Shown here: one piece after another, positions 8,636 through 17,635 of the stretch
How positions within the stretch are numbered: position 1 is the first letter of the stretch
How the letters are laid out: each line of letters starts with the position of its first letter
DNA from: Chryseobacterium sp. JUb7
GTDB taxonomy: Bacteria; Bacteroidota; Bacteroidia; Flavobacteriales; Weeksellaceae
DNA length: 64,000 bases
Direction of reading: 5' to 3'
Assembly: GCF_024806495.1 (NCBI RefSeq)
Contig: NZ_JANUFF010000004.1
Coordinates: 1-64,000 of the forward strand
Program-made: the position numbers and the translations under genes
Notes under the pieces: generated by a model
Databases searched by the model: none
Told to the model about the DNA's origin: nothing
Seen by the model: only the letters and a program-made list of their open reading frames with translations

Positions 8636-10270
8636 ATGATTTTGATACTTCTTTCTACAATTTTTCTTATTCCTGCCTTAATGGGTTGGGGGAAAATTAT
8701 GGAAAATATACTAGGTCCGATGTTTGAGGGAATCTCTGCAAAGATACTTTCCGGAATTTTGGGAATCAGTCTGATCTGGACCGTTCTTTCATTTTTTATT
8801 CCTTTAAATATATCTGTAGAAATTCCAACTCTTCTATTGGGGTTTTTTAATTTTTTCAGAAATAGATTATATCATAGTTTTTATTCATTTTCAAAAACAG
8901 ATTTTTCATTAATTTTAATTGCTTCAGGAGTTATTTTATTTTCAGGATCATTTTATCCTTATATATTAGATCATTTTGGATATTATGTTCCGACTGTACA
9001 ATGGCTTAGAGAATTTGGACTGGTTAAAGGGATTTCAAATTTAGATCTCACACTTGGTCAAATGTCGGTCTGGCATATTTTTCAGGCAGGATTTTCTAAT
9101 TTTTCTGATCCTTTTTTAAGAATAAATAGCATTCTTCTGATTGTTTACTCCGTATACAGTCTCGAAAGAAAAAGTTGGATACAACTCTGTTTTGTTCCTG
9201 TGATGCTTTTATTTTCCCAGTCTCCAAGCCCCGATTTACCGGTAATCGTTTTTTCACTGATTATTTTAAATGAAATTATCCACAACAATAAAAATACTTC
9301 TCTCCTATTTGCTTTTTCAGTTTTTGTACTGGTCATAAAACCCACCATGATCTGGGTGCCTATTTTGAGTTTTCTCTACTCTGTATTTATAGTAAGGCCA
9401 AATTTCAAACATTTGATTCCTGGAATATTCATCATTGCATTATTTTTCATTAAAAATATATGGACCTTTGGATATCCTGTTTTCCCTGTGGCAATCGGAG
9501 ATTTAGGAATATATTGGAAACCCGCTCCGGAAGTTTTAAAAACCTCCTCACAATATGCCATTCAGAAAACATATGATATGCAATATTCTTATGCCGAAAT
9601 TCAAAAATTTTCAACATTGGATTATATCAGAAACTGGATTTTTCTGGATGGAATAAAATCAAAAATAAATATCCTGTTTATTCTAAGTTTGTTATTATTT
9701 ACCGTTTTTACATTTATTAAAAAAAGCAGGATCATTACTTTCATCTGGATTTCTTTACTCATAAAAACAATTTTAGTATTATTATTTTCAGCACAATACC
9801 GATTTTTCACAGATGTATTTTTTGTCATTTTTTTCTTAATGTTCCTGAGCTATTTTAATCAAAAGAAATCCGTAATTGTATTTTCAAGCTTAAGCTTGTT
9901 TTTTATTGTGTTGCTGTCTTTCCCCAAGCTTGTTAAAACTTATCTGCCAAGCTTCAACCCCGGAAATTTCATGGGAACATTTAAAACTGATCAACTCTAT
10001 CAACCTTCAGTCTATGAACCAACGGATTATGATACTTTCAGGGTCGGAAATCTAAAATTCAATGTTTCAAGAAAATATCCATATAATTATAAAACACCGG
10101 TGCCCGCTATTTCATCAAGTTTTATTTTTGATGATGAAAAAGCAGGTATTTTTCCACAATTAATAAATGAACATAACATAAAAGAAGGCTTTATCTGGAA
10201 AAATCTGAATTCCAAAGAAAAAAAAGAAGCTCAAAGCATCATCAATTCTATCAACAATTCATATCAATAG
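8636..10270 (+). CDS. Polytopic membrane protein, GT-C-like
   Basis: About 544 residues from ATG 8636. A TTG 27 bases upstream is in frame but lies inside the terminator hairpin, so I reject it. The protein is mostly hydrophobic helices, perhaps a dozen, up to about residue 420, then a soluble C-terminal part. The first large loop carries YILDHFGYYVPTVQWLRE, an acidic loop like that of GT-C glycosyltransferases that use lipid-linked sugars. It also resembles the LIC_10190-type membrane proteins known from Leptospira and Bacteroidota. Substrate unknown. Unusually, nothing but a terminator U-tract lies ahead of the start. Confidence 0.6.
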   Translation: MILILLSTIFLIPALMGWGKIMENILGPMFEGISAKILSGILGISLIWTVLSFFIPLNISVEIPTLLLGFFNFFRNRLYHSFYSFSKTDFSLILIASGVILFSGSFYPYILDHFGYYVPTVQWLREFGLVKGISNLDLTLGQMSVWHIFQAGFSNFSDPFLRINSILLIVYSVYSLERKSWIQLCFVPVMLLFSQSPSPDLPVIVFSLIILNEIIHNNKNTSLLFAFSVFVLVIKPTMIWVPILSFLYSVFIVRPNFKHLIPGIFIIALFFIKNIWTFGYPVFPVAIGDLGIYWKPAPEVLKTSSQYAIQKTYDMQYSYAEIQKFSTLDYIRNWIFLDGIKSKINILFILSLLLFTVFTFIKKSRIITFIWISLLIKTILVLLFSAQYRFFTDVFFVIFFLMFLSYFNQKKSVIVFSSLSLFFIVLLSFPKLVKTYLPSFNPGNFMGTFKTDQLYQPSVYEPTDYDTFRVGNLKFNVSRKYPYNYKTPVPAISSSFIFDDEKAGIFPQLINEHNIKEGFIWKNLNSKEKKEAQSIINSINNSYQ

Positions 10271-10308
10271 AACAAATTTCCAAGCCTTATTATCTGAATA
10301 AAAAGCTG

Positions 10309-10316
10309 TAAATTTG
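10309..10316 (+). promoter_or_regulatory. -7 box of aroC, four bases before the ATG
   Basis: TAAATTTG is an exact match to TAnnTTTG and ends five bases before the ATG at 10321. Transcription would start at or within a few bases of the start codon, so the mRNA is expected to be leaderless or nearly so. No TTG -33 element at normal spacing is evident. Confidence 0.55.
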
Positions 10317-10320
10317 TGCT

Positions 10321-11391
10321 ATGTTAAATACTCTAGGTAATCTTCTCAGTCTTACAACATTTGGGGAAAGCCACGGTCTGGCTTATGGTGGAATAATCAA
10401 TAATTTTCCGGCAGGTTTAGCGCTTGATTTTGATAAAGTTCAATACGAACTGGATCGAAGAAAGCCCGGTCAGTCGGCAATTGTTACACAAAGAAAAGAA
10501 AGTGACACTGTAAAATTTCTTTCAGGAATTTTTGAAGGAAAAACAACCGGAACTCCCATTGGTTTTATCATCGAAAACGAAAATCAGAAATCAAAAGATT
10601 ATGATCATATCGCCAATTCTTATCGTCCAAGTCACGCAGACTTTACGTACGATCAAAAATATGGTTTAAGAGATTATCGCGGCGGAGGAAAATCTTCTGC
10701 CAGAGAAACGATGAACTGGGTGGTAGCCGGAGCTTTAGCCAAACAGCTTTTATCAGATATTGAGATTAACGCATACGTTTCGTCTGTAGGTGATATCTTC
10801 TGTGAAAAACCCTACCAGGCATTAGATTTTTCAAAAACTGAAAGCAATGAAGTTCGTTGTCCTGATGCAGAAACTGCCAAAAAAATGATCGAAAGAATCA
10901 AAGAGATCAAAAAAGAAGGCAACACCATTGGCGGAACCATTACCTGCGTGATTAAAAATGTTCCTGTAGGAATTGGGGAACCTGTCTTTTCAAAGCTTCA
11001 GGCAGAACTGGGAAAAGCCATGTTAAATATCAATGCTGCAAAAGGTTTTGAATACGGAAGCGGATTCTGTGGGGCTAAAATGACAGGAAAAGAACATAAT
11101 GATCTTTTTAACGAAGATTTTACTACCAAATCTAATCTTTCAGGCGGAATTCAGGGTGGAATTTCAAACGGAATGGATATTTATTTCCGTGTAGCTTTTA
11201 AACCCGTAGCCACTATTTTAAGACCTCAGGAAAGCATTGACAAATATGGAAATCCTGCTATTGTAGAAGGAAAAGGACGTCACGATCCATGTGTACTTCC
11301 AAGAGCGGTACCTGTTGTGGAAAGTCTGGCAGCTTTCGTTTTGGCGGATTTATTTTTGATCAACAAAACAAGAAATATCAATAATTTTTAA
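10321..11391 (+). CDS. aroC: Chorismate synthase
   Basis: 356 residues, normal for the family. The enzyme converts 5-enolpyruvylshikimate 3-phosphate to chorismate using reduced FMN, the last step of the shikimate pathway. Signatures visible: TTFGESHG near the start, [15 protein letters not shown], the Gly-rich [11 protein letters not shown], and C-terminal [16 protein letters not shown]. The start [19 protein letters not shown] is the standard one. A thioredoxin-like gene follows after 15 nt and is probably cotranscribed. Confidence 0.96.
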   Translation: MLNTLGNLLSLTTFGESHGLAYGGIINNFPAGLALDFDKVQYELDRRKPGQSAIVTQRKESDTVKFLSGIFEGKTTGTPIGFIIENENQKSKDYDHIANSYRPSHADFTYDQKYGLRDYRGGGKSSARETMNWVVAGALAKQLLSDIEINAYVSSVGDIFCEKPYQALDFSKTESNEVRCPDAETAKKMIERIKEIKKEGNTIGGTITCVIKNVPVGIGEPVFSKLQAELGKAMLNINAAKGFEYGSGFCGAKMTGKEHNDLFNEDFTTKSNLSGGIQGGISNGMDIYFRVAFKPVATILRPQESIDKYGNPAIVEGKGRHDPCVLPRAVPVVESLAAFVLADLFLINKTRNINNF

Positions 11392-11406
11392 TATAAATTT
11401 TAAGTA

Positions 11407-11970
11407 ATGAAAAATTACTGGGATAAAGGGATTTCTTTCGAAGAATATGTACACATAGGAAGAGAAAGACTTGAAAATCCTTCTAATCAACAAGAAATTG
11501 ATTACAAACAATATTACGAATTGGGACTTCAGAGAATGGACAGAACATTAAAAAAATATGTTCCGGATGAAGAGCAATTAAAAGAACTAGCTTCAAAAAA
11601 CTTTGACGGAAAAATTTTAATTATTTCAGAAGCATGGTGCGGCGATGCAAGCGCTACTGTTCCCGCATTGGTTAAATTTTTTGAAGGTAGAAATGAAGTG
11701 AAAATATTCCTTAGAGACAGTGACAAAAGTTTAATCAGTCAGTTTCTTACCAACGGTACAGAATCTATTCCGAAAATTATTATCCTTGACGAGGATTTTA
11801 ATGTAAAAAATTCATGGGGTCCACGTCCAAAATACGGCAAAGACCTATTATTAAAATATAAAGCTAATCCTGAAGAATATACAAAAGATCAGTTTTACAA
11901 CGATCTACAGCTGTATTATGCTAAAAACAGAGGAAAAGATGCGGTTCAGGAAATATTAGAATTGCTTTAA
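11407..11970 (+). CDS. Thioredoxin-fold protein with WCGD motif
   Basis: 187 residues. A helical N-terminal part of about 65 residues precedes a thioredoxin-like domain with SEAWCGDAS (Cys78) where ordinary thioredoxins have WCxxC, and a cis-Pro loop (SIPKI). This matches the Thioredoxin_9 type. With only one active-site Cys it should act through mixed disulfides or as a chaperone-like redox sensor rather than a classical disulfide reductase. No signal peptide, so cytoplasmic. It lies 15 nt after aroC. Confidence 0.8.
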   Translation: MKNYWDKGISFEEYVHIGRERLENPSNQQEIDYKQYYELGLQRMDRTLKKYVPDEEQLKELASKNFDGKILIISEAWCGDASATVPALVKFFEGRNEVKIFLRDSDKSLISQFLTNGTESIPKIIILDEDFNVKNSWGPRPKYGKDLLLKYKANPEEYTKDQFYNDLQLYYAKNRGKDAVQEILELL

Positions 11971-11996
11971 TTCAATAACTTCAATAACTATAAAAT

Positions 11997-12025
11997 CCTT
12001 CGACTGCTTCACATTCAGGATGACA
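11997..12025. repeat. Fragment of dispersed CTTCGACnnGCTCA-type repeat
   Basis: CCTTCGACTGCTTCACATTC and the following AGGATGACA resemble the REP-like units at 51623 and 51677 (CTTCGACAGGCTCAGCATGA). Here only one arm is present, between two genes. Confidence 0.4.
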
Positions 12026-12143
12026 GCTGAAAATTTACAAAGAATAAATTAATAATAGCAATGTTATCGTATACGAAGTGAAAATCTCAATATTTTTCAG
12101 TTAAAATATACAGATTAAAACAATTTTTATCAAAAAAGTAAAA

Positions 12144-12683
12144 ATGAAAAAAAATATAATTTATCTTGTACTGATAGTCATCATTGGAGTGATCGCCTTC
12201 GTTCCGGGAGTGAAAGACAAGCTTAAAGATATGTTCTTTCCCATTGCAACGATTGAAAATGCCGTTCATATCAGTGATGAAGATTATGATGTTGAACTAA
12301 AAGGAATCAATGCCCCGAGCACCAATCTTAAAAATTTCAAGGATAAAGCAATTTTTCTGAACTTTTGGGGAACGTGGTGTCCTCCATGCAGAAAAGAATG
12401 GCCTTCTATTCAGAAATTATATGATACCAGAAAGGATCATGTCGATTTTGTATTAATTGCAATGAATGATCAGGAAGATGCTGTGAGAAAGTTTTTGAAA
12501 GAAAATAACTACACTGTCCCTGTCTATATTGCACAGAGTCCTATCTCGGAAAAGATACTTCCAAAGGTATTCCCTACTACCTTTCTTTTAGATAAAAACG
12601 GAAGAATCCTGATCAAAGAAGATGCTTCAAGAGACTGGAATACAGAATCTACCCATCAATTTATTGATAATATTATTAAGTAA
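12144..12683 (+). CDS. TlpA-like membrane-anchored thiol-disulfide protein
   Basis: 179 residues. One N-terminal membrane segment (residues about 5-21) tethers a periplasmic thioredoxin-like domain with NFWGTWCPPCRKEWP (Cys79, Cys82) and the cis-Pro loop FPTTF. Members reduce or rearrange disulfides in envelope proteins, often in cytochrome c maturation. No cytochrome genes are nearby, so the partner is open. The start is supported by the hydrophobic anchor beginning MKKNIIYLVL. Confidence 0.85.
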   Translation: MKKNIIYLVLIVIIGVIAFVPGVKDKLKDMFFPIATIENAVHISDEDYDVELKGINAPSTNLKNFKDKAIFLNFWGTWCPPCRKEWPSIQKLYDTRKDHVDFVLIAMNDQEDAVRKFLKENNYTVPVYIAQSPISEKILPKVFPTTFLLDKNGRILIKEDASRDWNTESTHQFIDNIIK

Positions 12684-12765
12684 AGTTTAACTAAATTTTA
12701 TAGTTAGTTGGTACAGAATTTGCGAAATTTGTATAGTTGAAAAATTATTTAAAACTAAACACAAA

Positions 12766-13113
12766 ATGAAGTATTCAAAATTAAATTTGGCTAAAGAAGC
12801 GATCAACCATAAAGGATTTATAAAAAAAATTCCTGATATATTCAGAATGGTAAAAATGTGGCGCAAGGGTGACTACCCTATGAGGTCTATTGATATTATT
12901 CTGCCGTTGTTAGGTCTTTTGTATGTGATCTCTCCGATCGATTTACTTCCTGAGGTTGCTGTACCGGTATTAGGCGTTTTGGATGATCTTGCGGTTTTAT
13001 CCCTGACTATTCCGAAACTAATTAGAGAAGTCGATAAATTTTTACTTTGGGAAGCTGAACGAAAATACAGCTCTGGAGATACTAAAATAATTGATGCGCA
13101 AATCATAAAATAA
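12766..13113 (+). CDS. DUF1232 (YkvA) family membrane protein
   Basis: 115 residues. The family hallmark LLYVISPIDLLPE, then VPVLGVLDDLAVL, is present at about residues 47-74. The segment forms one or two membrane helices. Family members are widespread, and their biochemical role is not known. An intrinsic terminator follows directly, so the gene ends its transcript. Confidence 0.85.
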   Translation: MKYSKLNLAKEAINHKGFIKKIPDIFRMVKMWRKGDYPMRSIDIILPLLGLLYVISPIDLLPEVAVPVLGVLDDLAVLSLTIPKLIREVDKFLLWEAERKYSSGDTKIIDAQIIK

Positions 13114-13114
13114 T

Positions 13115-13144
13115 AAAAAACATTCCTTTCTGGAATGTTTTTTT
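13115..13144 (+). terminator. Intrinsic terminator after DUF1232 gene
   Basis: AAAAAACATTCC, loop TTTCT, GGAATGTTTTTT, a 12-pair stem including its A/T flanks with a run of seven T. Confidence 0.85.
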
Positions 13145-13272
13145 GCTAATAACCTAATATATATTGAGCTCATCAAGGTTGTTCCGACAAAGTTTAAAAT
13201 TCATCGTTTCCTTAAAATTAACAATAAACCAGGTTCGTTTTTCAGCAACGACGCAAAATTCACTATTGGCAA

Positions 13273-13301
13273 TTGATTTTAACATCAATTTCTTAAATTT
13301 G
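13273..13301 (+). promoter_or_regulatory. Promoter of the UMP synthase gene
   Basis: TTG at 13273-13275 and TAAATTTG at 13294-13301, spacer 18 nt, matching the Bacteroidota sigma-A pattern TTG-N17-23-TAnnTTTG. The ATG lies at 13321. Confidence 0.7.
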
Positions 13302-13320
13302 CAACATCTAATAAAAAATA

Positions 13321-14688
13321 ATGGAAAGTAAAAAAGAATTCTTTTTGGAGTGTTACAAGCTCGGTATCATTAAATTCGGAAGATTTACATTAAAAAGCGG
13401 TATTGAAAGTCCTTTTTATGTAGATTTAAGACCTCTGGCTTCGGATCCTAAAATTTTAAAAAATCTGGCAAATTATTTACTGGAAATGCTTCCTTTAGAT
13501 AATTTTGATCTGATCTGCGGAGTTCCTTACGCTGCTCTTCCGATGGCTACAGCTATGTCGTTGGAAAGTTATATTCCATTAATTATTAAGAGAAAAGAAG
13601 CCAAAAATTACGGAACCAAAAAGCTAATTGAAGGAATTTACCAGAAAGGACAAAACTGTCTTTTGGTGGAAGATGTGATTACTTCAGGAAAATCTTTGAT
13701 AGAAACGATTGCAGAAGTTGAGCAGGAGGACCTTAAAGTAGCGGATATCGTGGTTGTTTTGGACAGAGAACAAGGCGGAAAAGAACTTTTGGAAAGCAAA
13801 GGCTACAGAGTTCATACCCTTTTCAACATTTCTGAAGTTTGCAAAATTCTTCAGGAAAATGGTGAATTATCGGATGAAGAGGTAAAAAGAATTCAGGACT
13901 TCCTACAGGGGAATCACATTCAGTTTGAAGAAAAAGTAAGACCTTCTTATGAGAAAAAATTAGAGGTTTCACAACATTCTGTTTCAAAAAAATTATTAGA
14001 AACCGCTTTAGCAAAAAAATCAAATTTAATTGCATCAGCTGATGTTACCACAACTCAGGAATTATTGGATCTTGCTGAAAAAGTAGGTCCGCATGTGATT
14101 GCATTAAAAACTCATATTGATATTATTTCTGATTTTGATTATGAGAAAACGATAAGCCCGTTAAAAGCTATAGCTGAAAAACATCAGTTTTTATTAATGG
14201 AAGACCGAAAATTTGCTGATATCGGAAATACGCAGGAACTTCAGTTTACAAGTGGAGTTTTTAAAATTACAGATTGGGCAGATTTTGTAACATCGCAGGT
14301 AATCGGAGGGTTCGAATCTTTAGACTGTTTCAATAATGTAGGTGTTGTGGCTATCGTGGGAATGTCTTCCAAAGGAACTTTAACCACCAACAGCTATAGA
14401 GAAGAAGCATTAAAAATTGCTTTATCACATCCAAATGTTATCGGAGGCGTTTCACAAAATATAATCCCTGAGGATCTTTTACTGTTCACCCCAGGTGTAA
14501 ATTTGGCAGATTCAGGGGATGGAAAAGGCCAGCAGTACAATACTCCGGAACACGTTTTCAAAACACTTCATACTGACTTTATTATTGTAGGAAGAGGAAT
14601 TTATAAATCTGATAATCCAGAACAGGCAGCCGTTACTTATAAAAATGAAGGATGGAATGCTTATTTGAATTCTTTAGAGAAAAAGTAA
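13321..14688 (+). CDS. pyrE-pyrF: Bifunctional orotate phosphoribosyltransferase / OMP decarboxylase
   Basis: 455 residues carrying both last steps of de novo UMP synthesis. Residues about 1-200 are orotate phosphoribosyltransferase: FGRFTLKSGIESPFYVDLR, CGVPYAALP and the PRPP-binding CLLVEDVITSGKSL (about 113-126). Residues about 225-455 are orotidine-5'-phosphate decarboxylase: ALKTHIDI, the catalytic MEDRKFADIGNTQ (Asp-x-Lys-x-x-Asp near 294-299) and phosphate-binding IIVGRGIY. The order OPRT-OMPDC and the wording of the motifs match the eukaryotic UMP synthase rather than the separate bacterial pyrE and pyrF. It has its own promoter and no pyrimidine neighbours. Confidence 0.93.
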   Translation: MESKKEFFLECYKLGIIKFGRFTLKSGIESPFYVDLRPLASDPKILKNLANYLLEMLPLDNFDLICGVPYAALPMATAMSLESYIPLIIKRKEAKNYGTKKLIEGIYQKGQNCLLVEDVITSGKSLIETIAEVEQEDLKVADIVVVLDREQGGKELLESKGYRVHTLFNISEVCKILQENGELSDEEVKRIQDFLQGNHIQFEEKVRPSYEKKLEVSQHSVSKKLLETALAKKSNLIASADVTTTQELLDLAEKVGPHVIALKTHIDIISDFDYEKTISPLKAIAEKHQFLLMEDRKFADIGNTQELQFTSGVFKITDWADFVTSQVIGGFESLDCFNNVGVVAIVGMSSKGTLTTNSYREEALKIALSHPNVIGGVSQNIIPEDLLLFTPGVNLADSGDGKGQQYNTPEHVFKTLHTDFIIVGRGIYKSDNPEQAAVTYKNEGWNAYLNSLEKK

Positions 14689-14710
14689 CTCAGAATTAAC
14701 TTTTTCTTTC

Positions 14711-14740
14711 TTGAATTATATACAAAATAAGTTATATTTG
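14711..14740 (+). promoter_or_regulatory. Promoter of the M1-like barrel gene
   Basis: TTG at 14711-14713 and TATATTTG at 14733-14740, spacer 19 nt, an exact match to the Bacteroidota pattern. The start codon TTG lies only 18 nt after the box, so the leader is about ten bases. Confidence 0.7.
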
Positions 14741-14757
14741 GTACTTTATCAAGAAAG

Positions 14758-17577
14758 TTGAAAAGAATCAGTATTTGTCTTATTTTGTTTCTGGGGGTTG
14801 TAGAGGTTTCTGCACAGAAAGATAGTATTTATATCGAAGCACAATTGTCTTCAGATAAGAAAACGCTGGCTGTGAATCAGGAGCTCGTTTATTATAACAA
14901 CTCTGAAAAAGACATCAGTTCCATAAAACTTTTAAACTGGGTTTCGGCTTATCATAAAAGAGGAACATCATTAGTTTACAGAAAACTTGAAGACAGAAAT
15001 ACGGATCTGCATTTTGCCAAAACAGAAGAGCTTGGAAAGCTTTTAAGTTTGAGTATTAAAAATTCTGATCAGCTGGAAATTCCGGTCAATAATATTTCTG
15101 ATGAAAACTTCTTTCTTCCTTTGAGCAATACGTTGAAGCCGGGAGAAAGTATAAAATTACAATTGCAATATCAGATTCAGCTTCCTGATAAAAAATTTAC
15201 AGGATATGGGACTTCTGATAAAAATATAGCTTTAAAATATTTCTTTATTGTTCCGGATCATTTTGATCCGGACAATATTTCCAAAAGAAATTATCATGAT
15301 ATTGAAGAATCCGTAAGTTTTAATACGTATTGGACTGTCAATTTCGATCTTCCTGTCAATCATTTTATAGAAAGCAACCTGAAACAGATTCAAATGAATT
15401 CTTTTAAGGGTTATCTTGATTCTGACCCGGAGTTTTTGATTTCACAAAATGAATACCCATCCATCAATGTTGATACGGAAGGAATTCACACGGAAGTAAA
15501 ATTTGGTTATAATTTAAAACCTGAAGAAAAACAAAACTTAGAGTTCTACCTTCCGTTACAGTTAAAGTTTATAAAAGAAAGAATCGGTTTTCTGCCTGAA
15601 CGTCTTTTTATTTCTGAAAAATTCAGGGAAAAAGAAGATTTCTTTGGAAACAATGATATTACCTTCTGGAAATTCAGGTTTCAATTGTTTACCGATGCTG
15701 AAAAAACTGATCTGGATTATTTTGGAATTATTGCCAAAAAGATCTTAGACGAAAGTACTATTACTGATAAACAGGATTATCACTGGTTCAAAAACGGATT
15801 AAAATCTTACCTTGAAATTCAATATCTGAAAAATTTCTATGCAGATGCAAAGATTTTGGGGCATTTACCGGAAGCTAAAATTTTGGGGGTAAAGCCTTTA
15901 AAATTGTTTCATGCGTCGAAAGTTAATCTGATTGACCGCTATGGTCTGACCTATCAATATATTGTTGCTCAAAACCTTGATCAGAAGATTGATGAAAAAT
16001 ATGCCGTTCTAAGTAATTTTAATGACATGGCTATCAGCAGTTTTGAAACCGGAAGCCTATTCAACTACTCTGCCGAAAAAATGGGTTATAAAAAATTCAA
16101 TACCCTTGTAGAGAGCTTTATTAAAAGAAATACTGACAAGCAGGTGGATCCTAAAGATTTCCTGAAAGAGCTGGCAGAAGTTGATAAAAGAACAGCTTAT
16201 CTTACAGATTTTATCTCCAGAAAAAACAGAGTTAATTTTAAGCTGAAAAAAATAAAAAAAGAAAACGATTCTTTACACATTAAAATTTATAAAAATACAC
16301 AGGCATCCATTCCTGTAAAGTTAGAAACACAAACCAAAGAAGGTGAAGAAAAAAACTATTGGGTAGAAACTGAAGAAAATGAAAAAATAAAAACTTTTTC
16401 TATTCCGGCGCTGGATGTTTATAAAATCACGCTCAATGATGATTATATTTTCCCTGAATCAAAATACAGGGATAACTTTTTATATGCAAAAGGATTTTTC
16501 TCTAATACCAAGAAGATAAAATTTAAACTTATAAAAGATATTCCGAACCCGGAGTTTAATGAAATTTATGTAAGTCCGCGAGTGCGTTTCAACAATACAT
16601 ATGATAAATTTCTCATTGGATTTAATTTCAAAAACCAGTCTTTTTTTGATCAGAAGTTTTTATACTCTGTTACTCCTACTTACAGTACAGGAACAGGAAA
16701 ACTAACCGGTTCTGCAGGAGTTTCCTATTCATTTTTACCAGCAGAAAGTATCATCAGAAGTTTAACTTTTGGTGTTTCCGGTTCTTATTTTCATTACGAT
16801 TATGATCTGGCTTACAGAAAAGCTTCTGTTTTTTCAAATATCAATTTCAGGAAAAATCCAAGAAGTACCGTGAGCCGAGGTATTGGTATTTCGTATAATT
16901 ACCTAGAGAGAGATCTTAGTCCTCTCATGATCGCCAGAAATGATTATGACAAATACGGTCTTTGGAGTGTAGGTTATGGATACAGTGACAATCAAAGCAT
17001 CCACGAAAAAAGTTTAAGTGTAAGTACGCAGTGGATGGAAGATTTCCATAAAGTGGCAGCAGAAGCCTTCTATCGTTGGGAATTTGCTCCAAAACAAAAA
17101 TTAAGCGTCAGATTATTCGCTGGATATTTTATAAAAAACAATACCCGTAATAATACTTTTAATTATGGAATTTCCAGAGTTTCAGATTATTCCTTTTCCT
17201 ATAATCTTTTAGGGCAAAGTGCAACAAGCGGTATTTTATCACAGCAATATATTCTGGCCGATGGTGGTTTTAAATCTTTTCTTCCCGGAAGTGTCAATCA
17301 CTGGATCGGTTCTGTAAATGTAGATTCCAGTGTATGGAAAATTTTCCATGTCTATGCTGATGCGGGAGTTTATCAAAATAAGAATCAGCCGACAAAATTT
17401 ATTTGGGACAGTGGTATCAAAGTAAGACTTATCCCGGATTTCCTTGAAATTTATTTCCCGGTTCAGTCTTCATTAGGATTCGAACCTTCTTTCAAAGATT
17501 ATGCAAAACGAATCAGATACACCCTGGTCCTAAACCTTGGATCAATCATTAATGCTGCAAGAAGAGGTTGGTATTAA
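14758..17577 (+). CDS. M1 peptidase-like protein with C-terminal outer-membrane barrel
   Basis: 939 residues, signal peptide MKRISICLILFLGVVEVSAQ. The first half resembles M1 family aminopeptidases (beta-rich N-terminal domain, then YHWFKNGLKSYLEIQYL where active enzymes have the W-x-NEGxAxY motif), but I find no HExxH zinc site, so catalysis is unlikely. The last 330 residues alternate polar and aromatic residues and end in NLGSIINAARRGWY, like an outer-membrane beta barrel. It is probably an outer-membrane protein with a periplasmic or surface pseudo-peptidase domain. Start is TTG, the only start ahead of the signal peptide and consistent with the promoter. Confidence 0.6.
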   Translation: MKRISICLILFLGVVEVSAQKDSIYIEAQLSSDKKTLAVNQELVYYNNSEKDISSIKLLNWVSAYHKRGTSLVYRKLEDRNTDLHFAKTEELGKLLSLSIKNSDQLEIPVNNISDENFFLPLSNTLKPGESIKLQLQYQIQLPDKKFTGYGTSDKNIALKYFFIVPDHFDPDNISKRNYHDIEESVSFNTYWTVNFDLPVNHFIESNLKQIQMNSFKGYLDSDPEFLISQNEYPSINVDTEGIHTEVKFGYNLKPEEKQNLEFYLPLQLKFIKERIGFLPERLFISEKFREKEDFFGNNDITFWKFRFQLFTDAEKTDLDYFGIIAKKILDESTITDKQDYHWFKNGLKSYLEIQYLKNFYADAKILGHLPEAKILGVKPLKLFHASKVNLIDRYGLTYQYIVAQNLDQKIDEKYAVLSNFNDMAISSFETGSLFNYSAEKMGYKKFNTLVESFIKRNTDKQVDPKDFLKELAEVDKRTAYLTDFISRKNRVNFKLKKIKKENDSLHIKIYKNTQASIPVKLETQTKEGEEKNYWVETEENEKIKTFSIPALDVYKITLNDDYIFPESKYRDNFLYAKGFFSNTKKIKFKLIKDIPNPEFNEIYVSPRVRFNNTYDKFLIGFNFKNQSFFDQKFLYSVTPTYSTGTGKLTGSAGVSYSFLPAESIIRSLTFGVSGSYFHYDYDLAYRKASVFSNINFRKNPRSTVSRGIGISYNYLERDLSPLMIARNDYDKYGLWSVGYGYSDNQSIHEKSLSVSTQWMEDFHKVAAEAFYRWEFAPKQKLSVRLFAGYFIKNNTRNNTFNYGISRVSDYSFSYNLLGQSATSGILSQQYILADGGFKSFLPGSVNHWIGSVNVDSSVWKIFHVYADAGVYQNKNQPTKFIWDSGIKVRLIPDFLEIYFPVQSSLGFEPSFKDYAKRIRYTLVLNLGSIINAARRGWY

Positions 17578-17612
17578 AAAAAACAGCTGTACAAAACTGC
17601 ACACTGTTTTTC
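17578..17612. terminator. Weak hairpin between convergent genes
   Basis: AAAACAG and CTGTTTT enclose a 17-base loop, with A-run left and T-run right, between genes ending at 17577 (plus) and 17636 (minus). Could terminate both; the loop is long. Confidence 0.4.
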
Positions 17613-17635
17613 ATAGTATATACATTTCATTTTTA

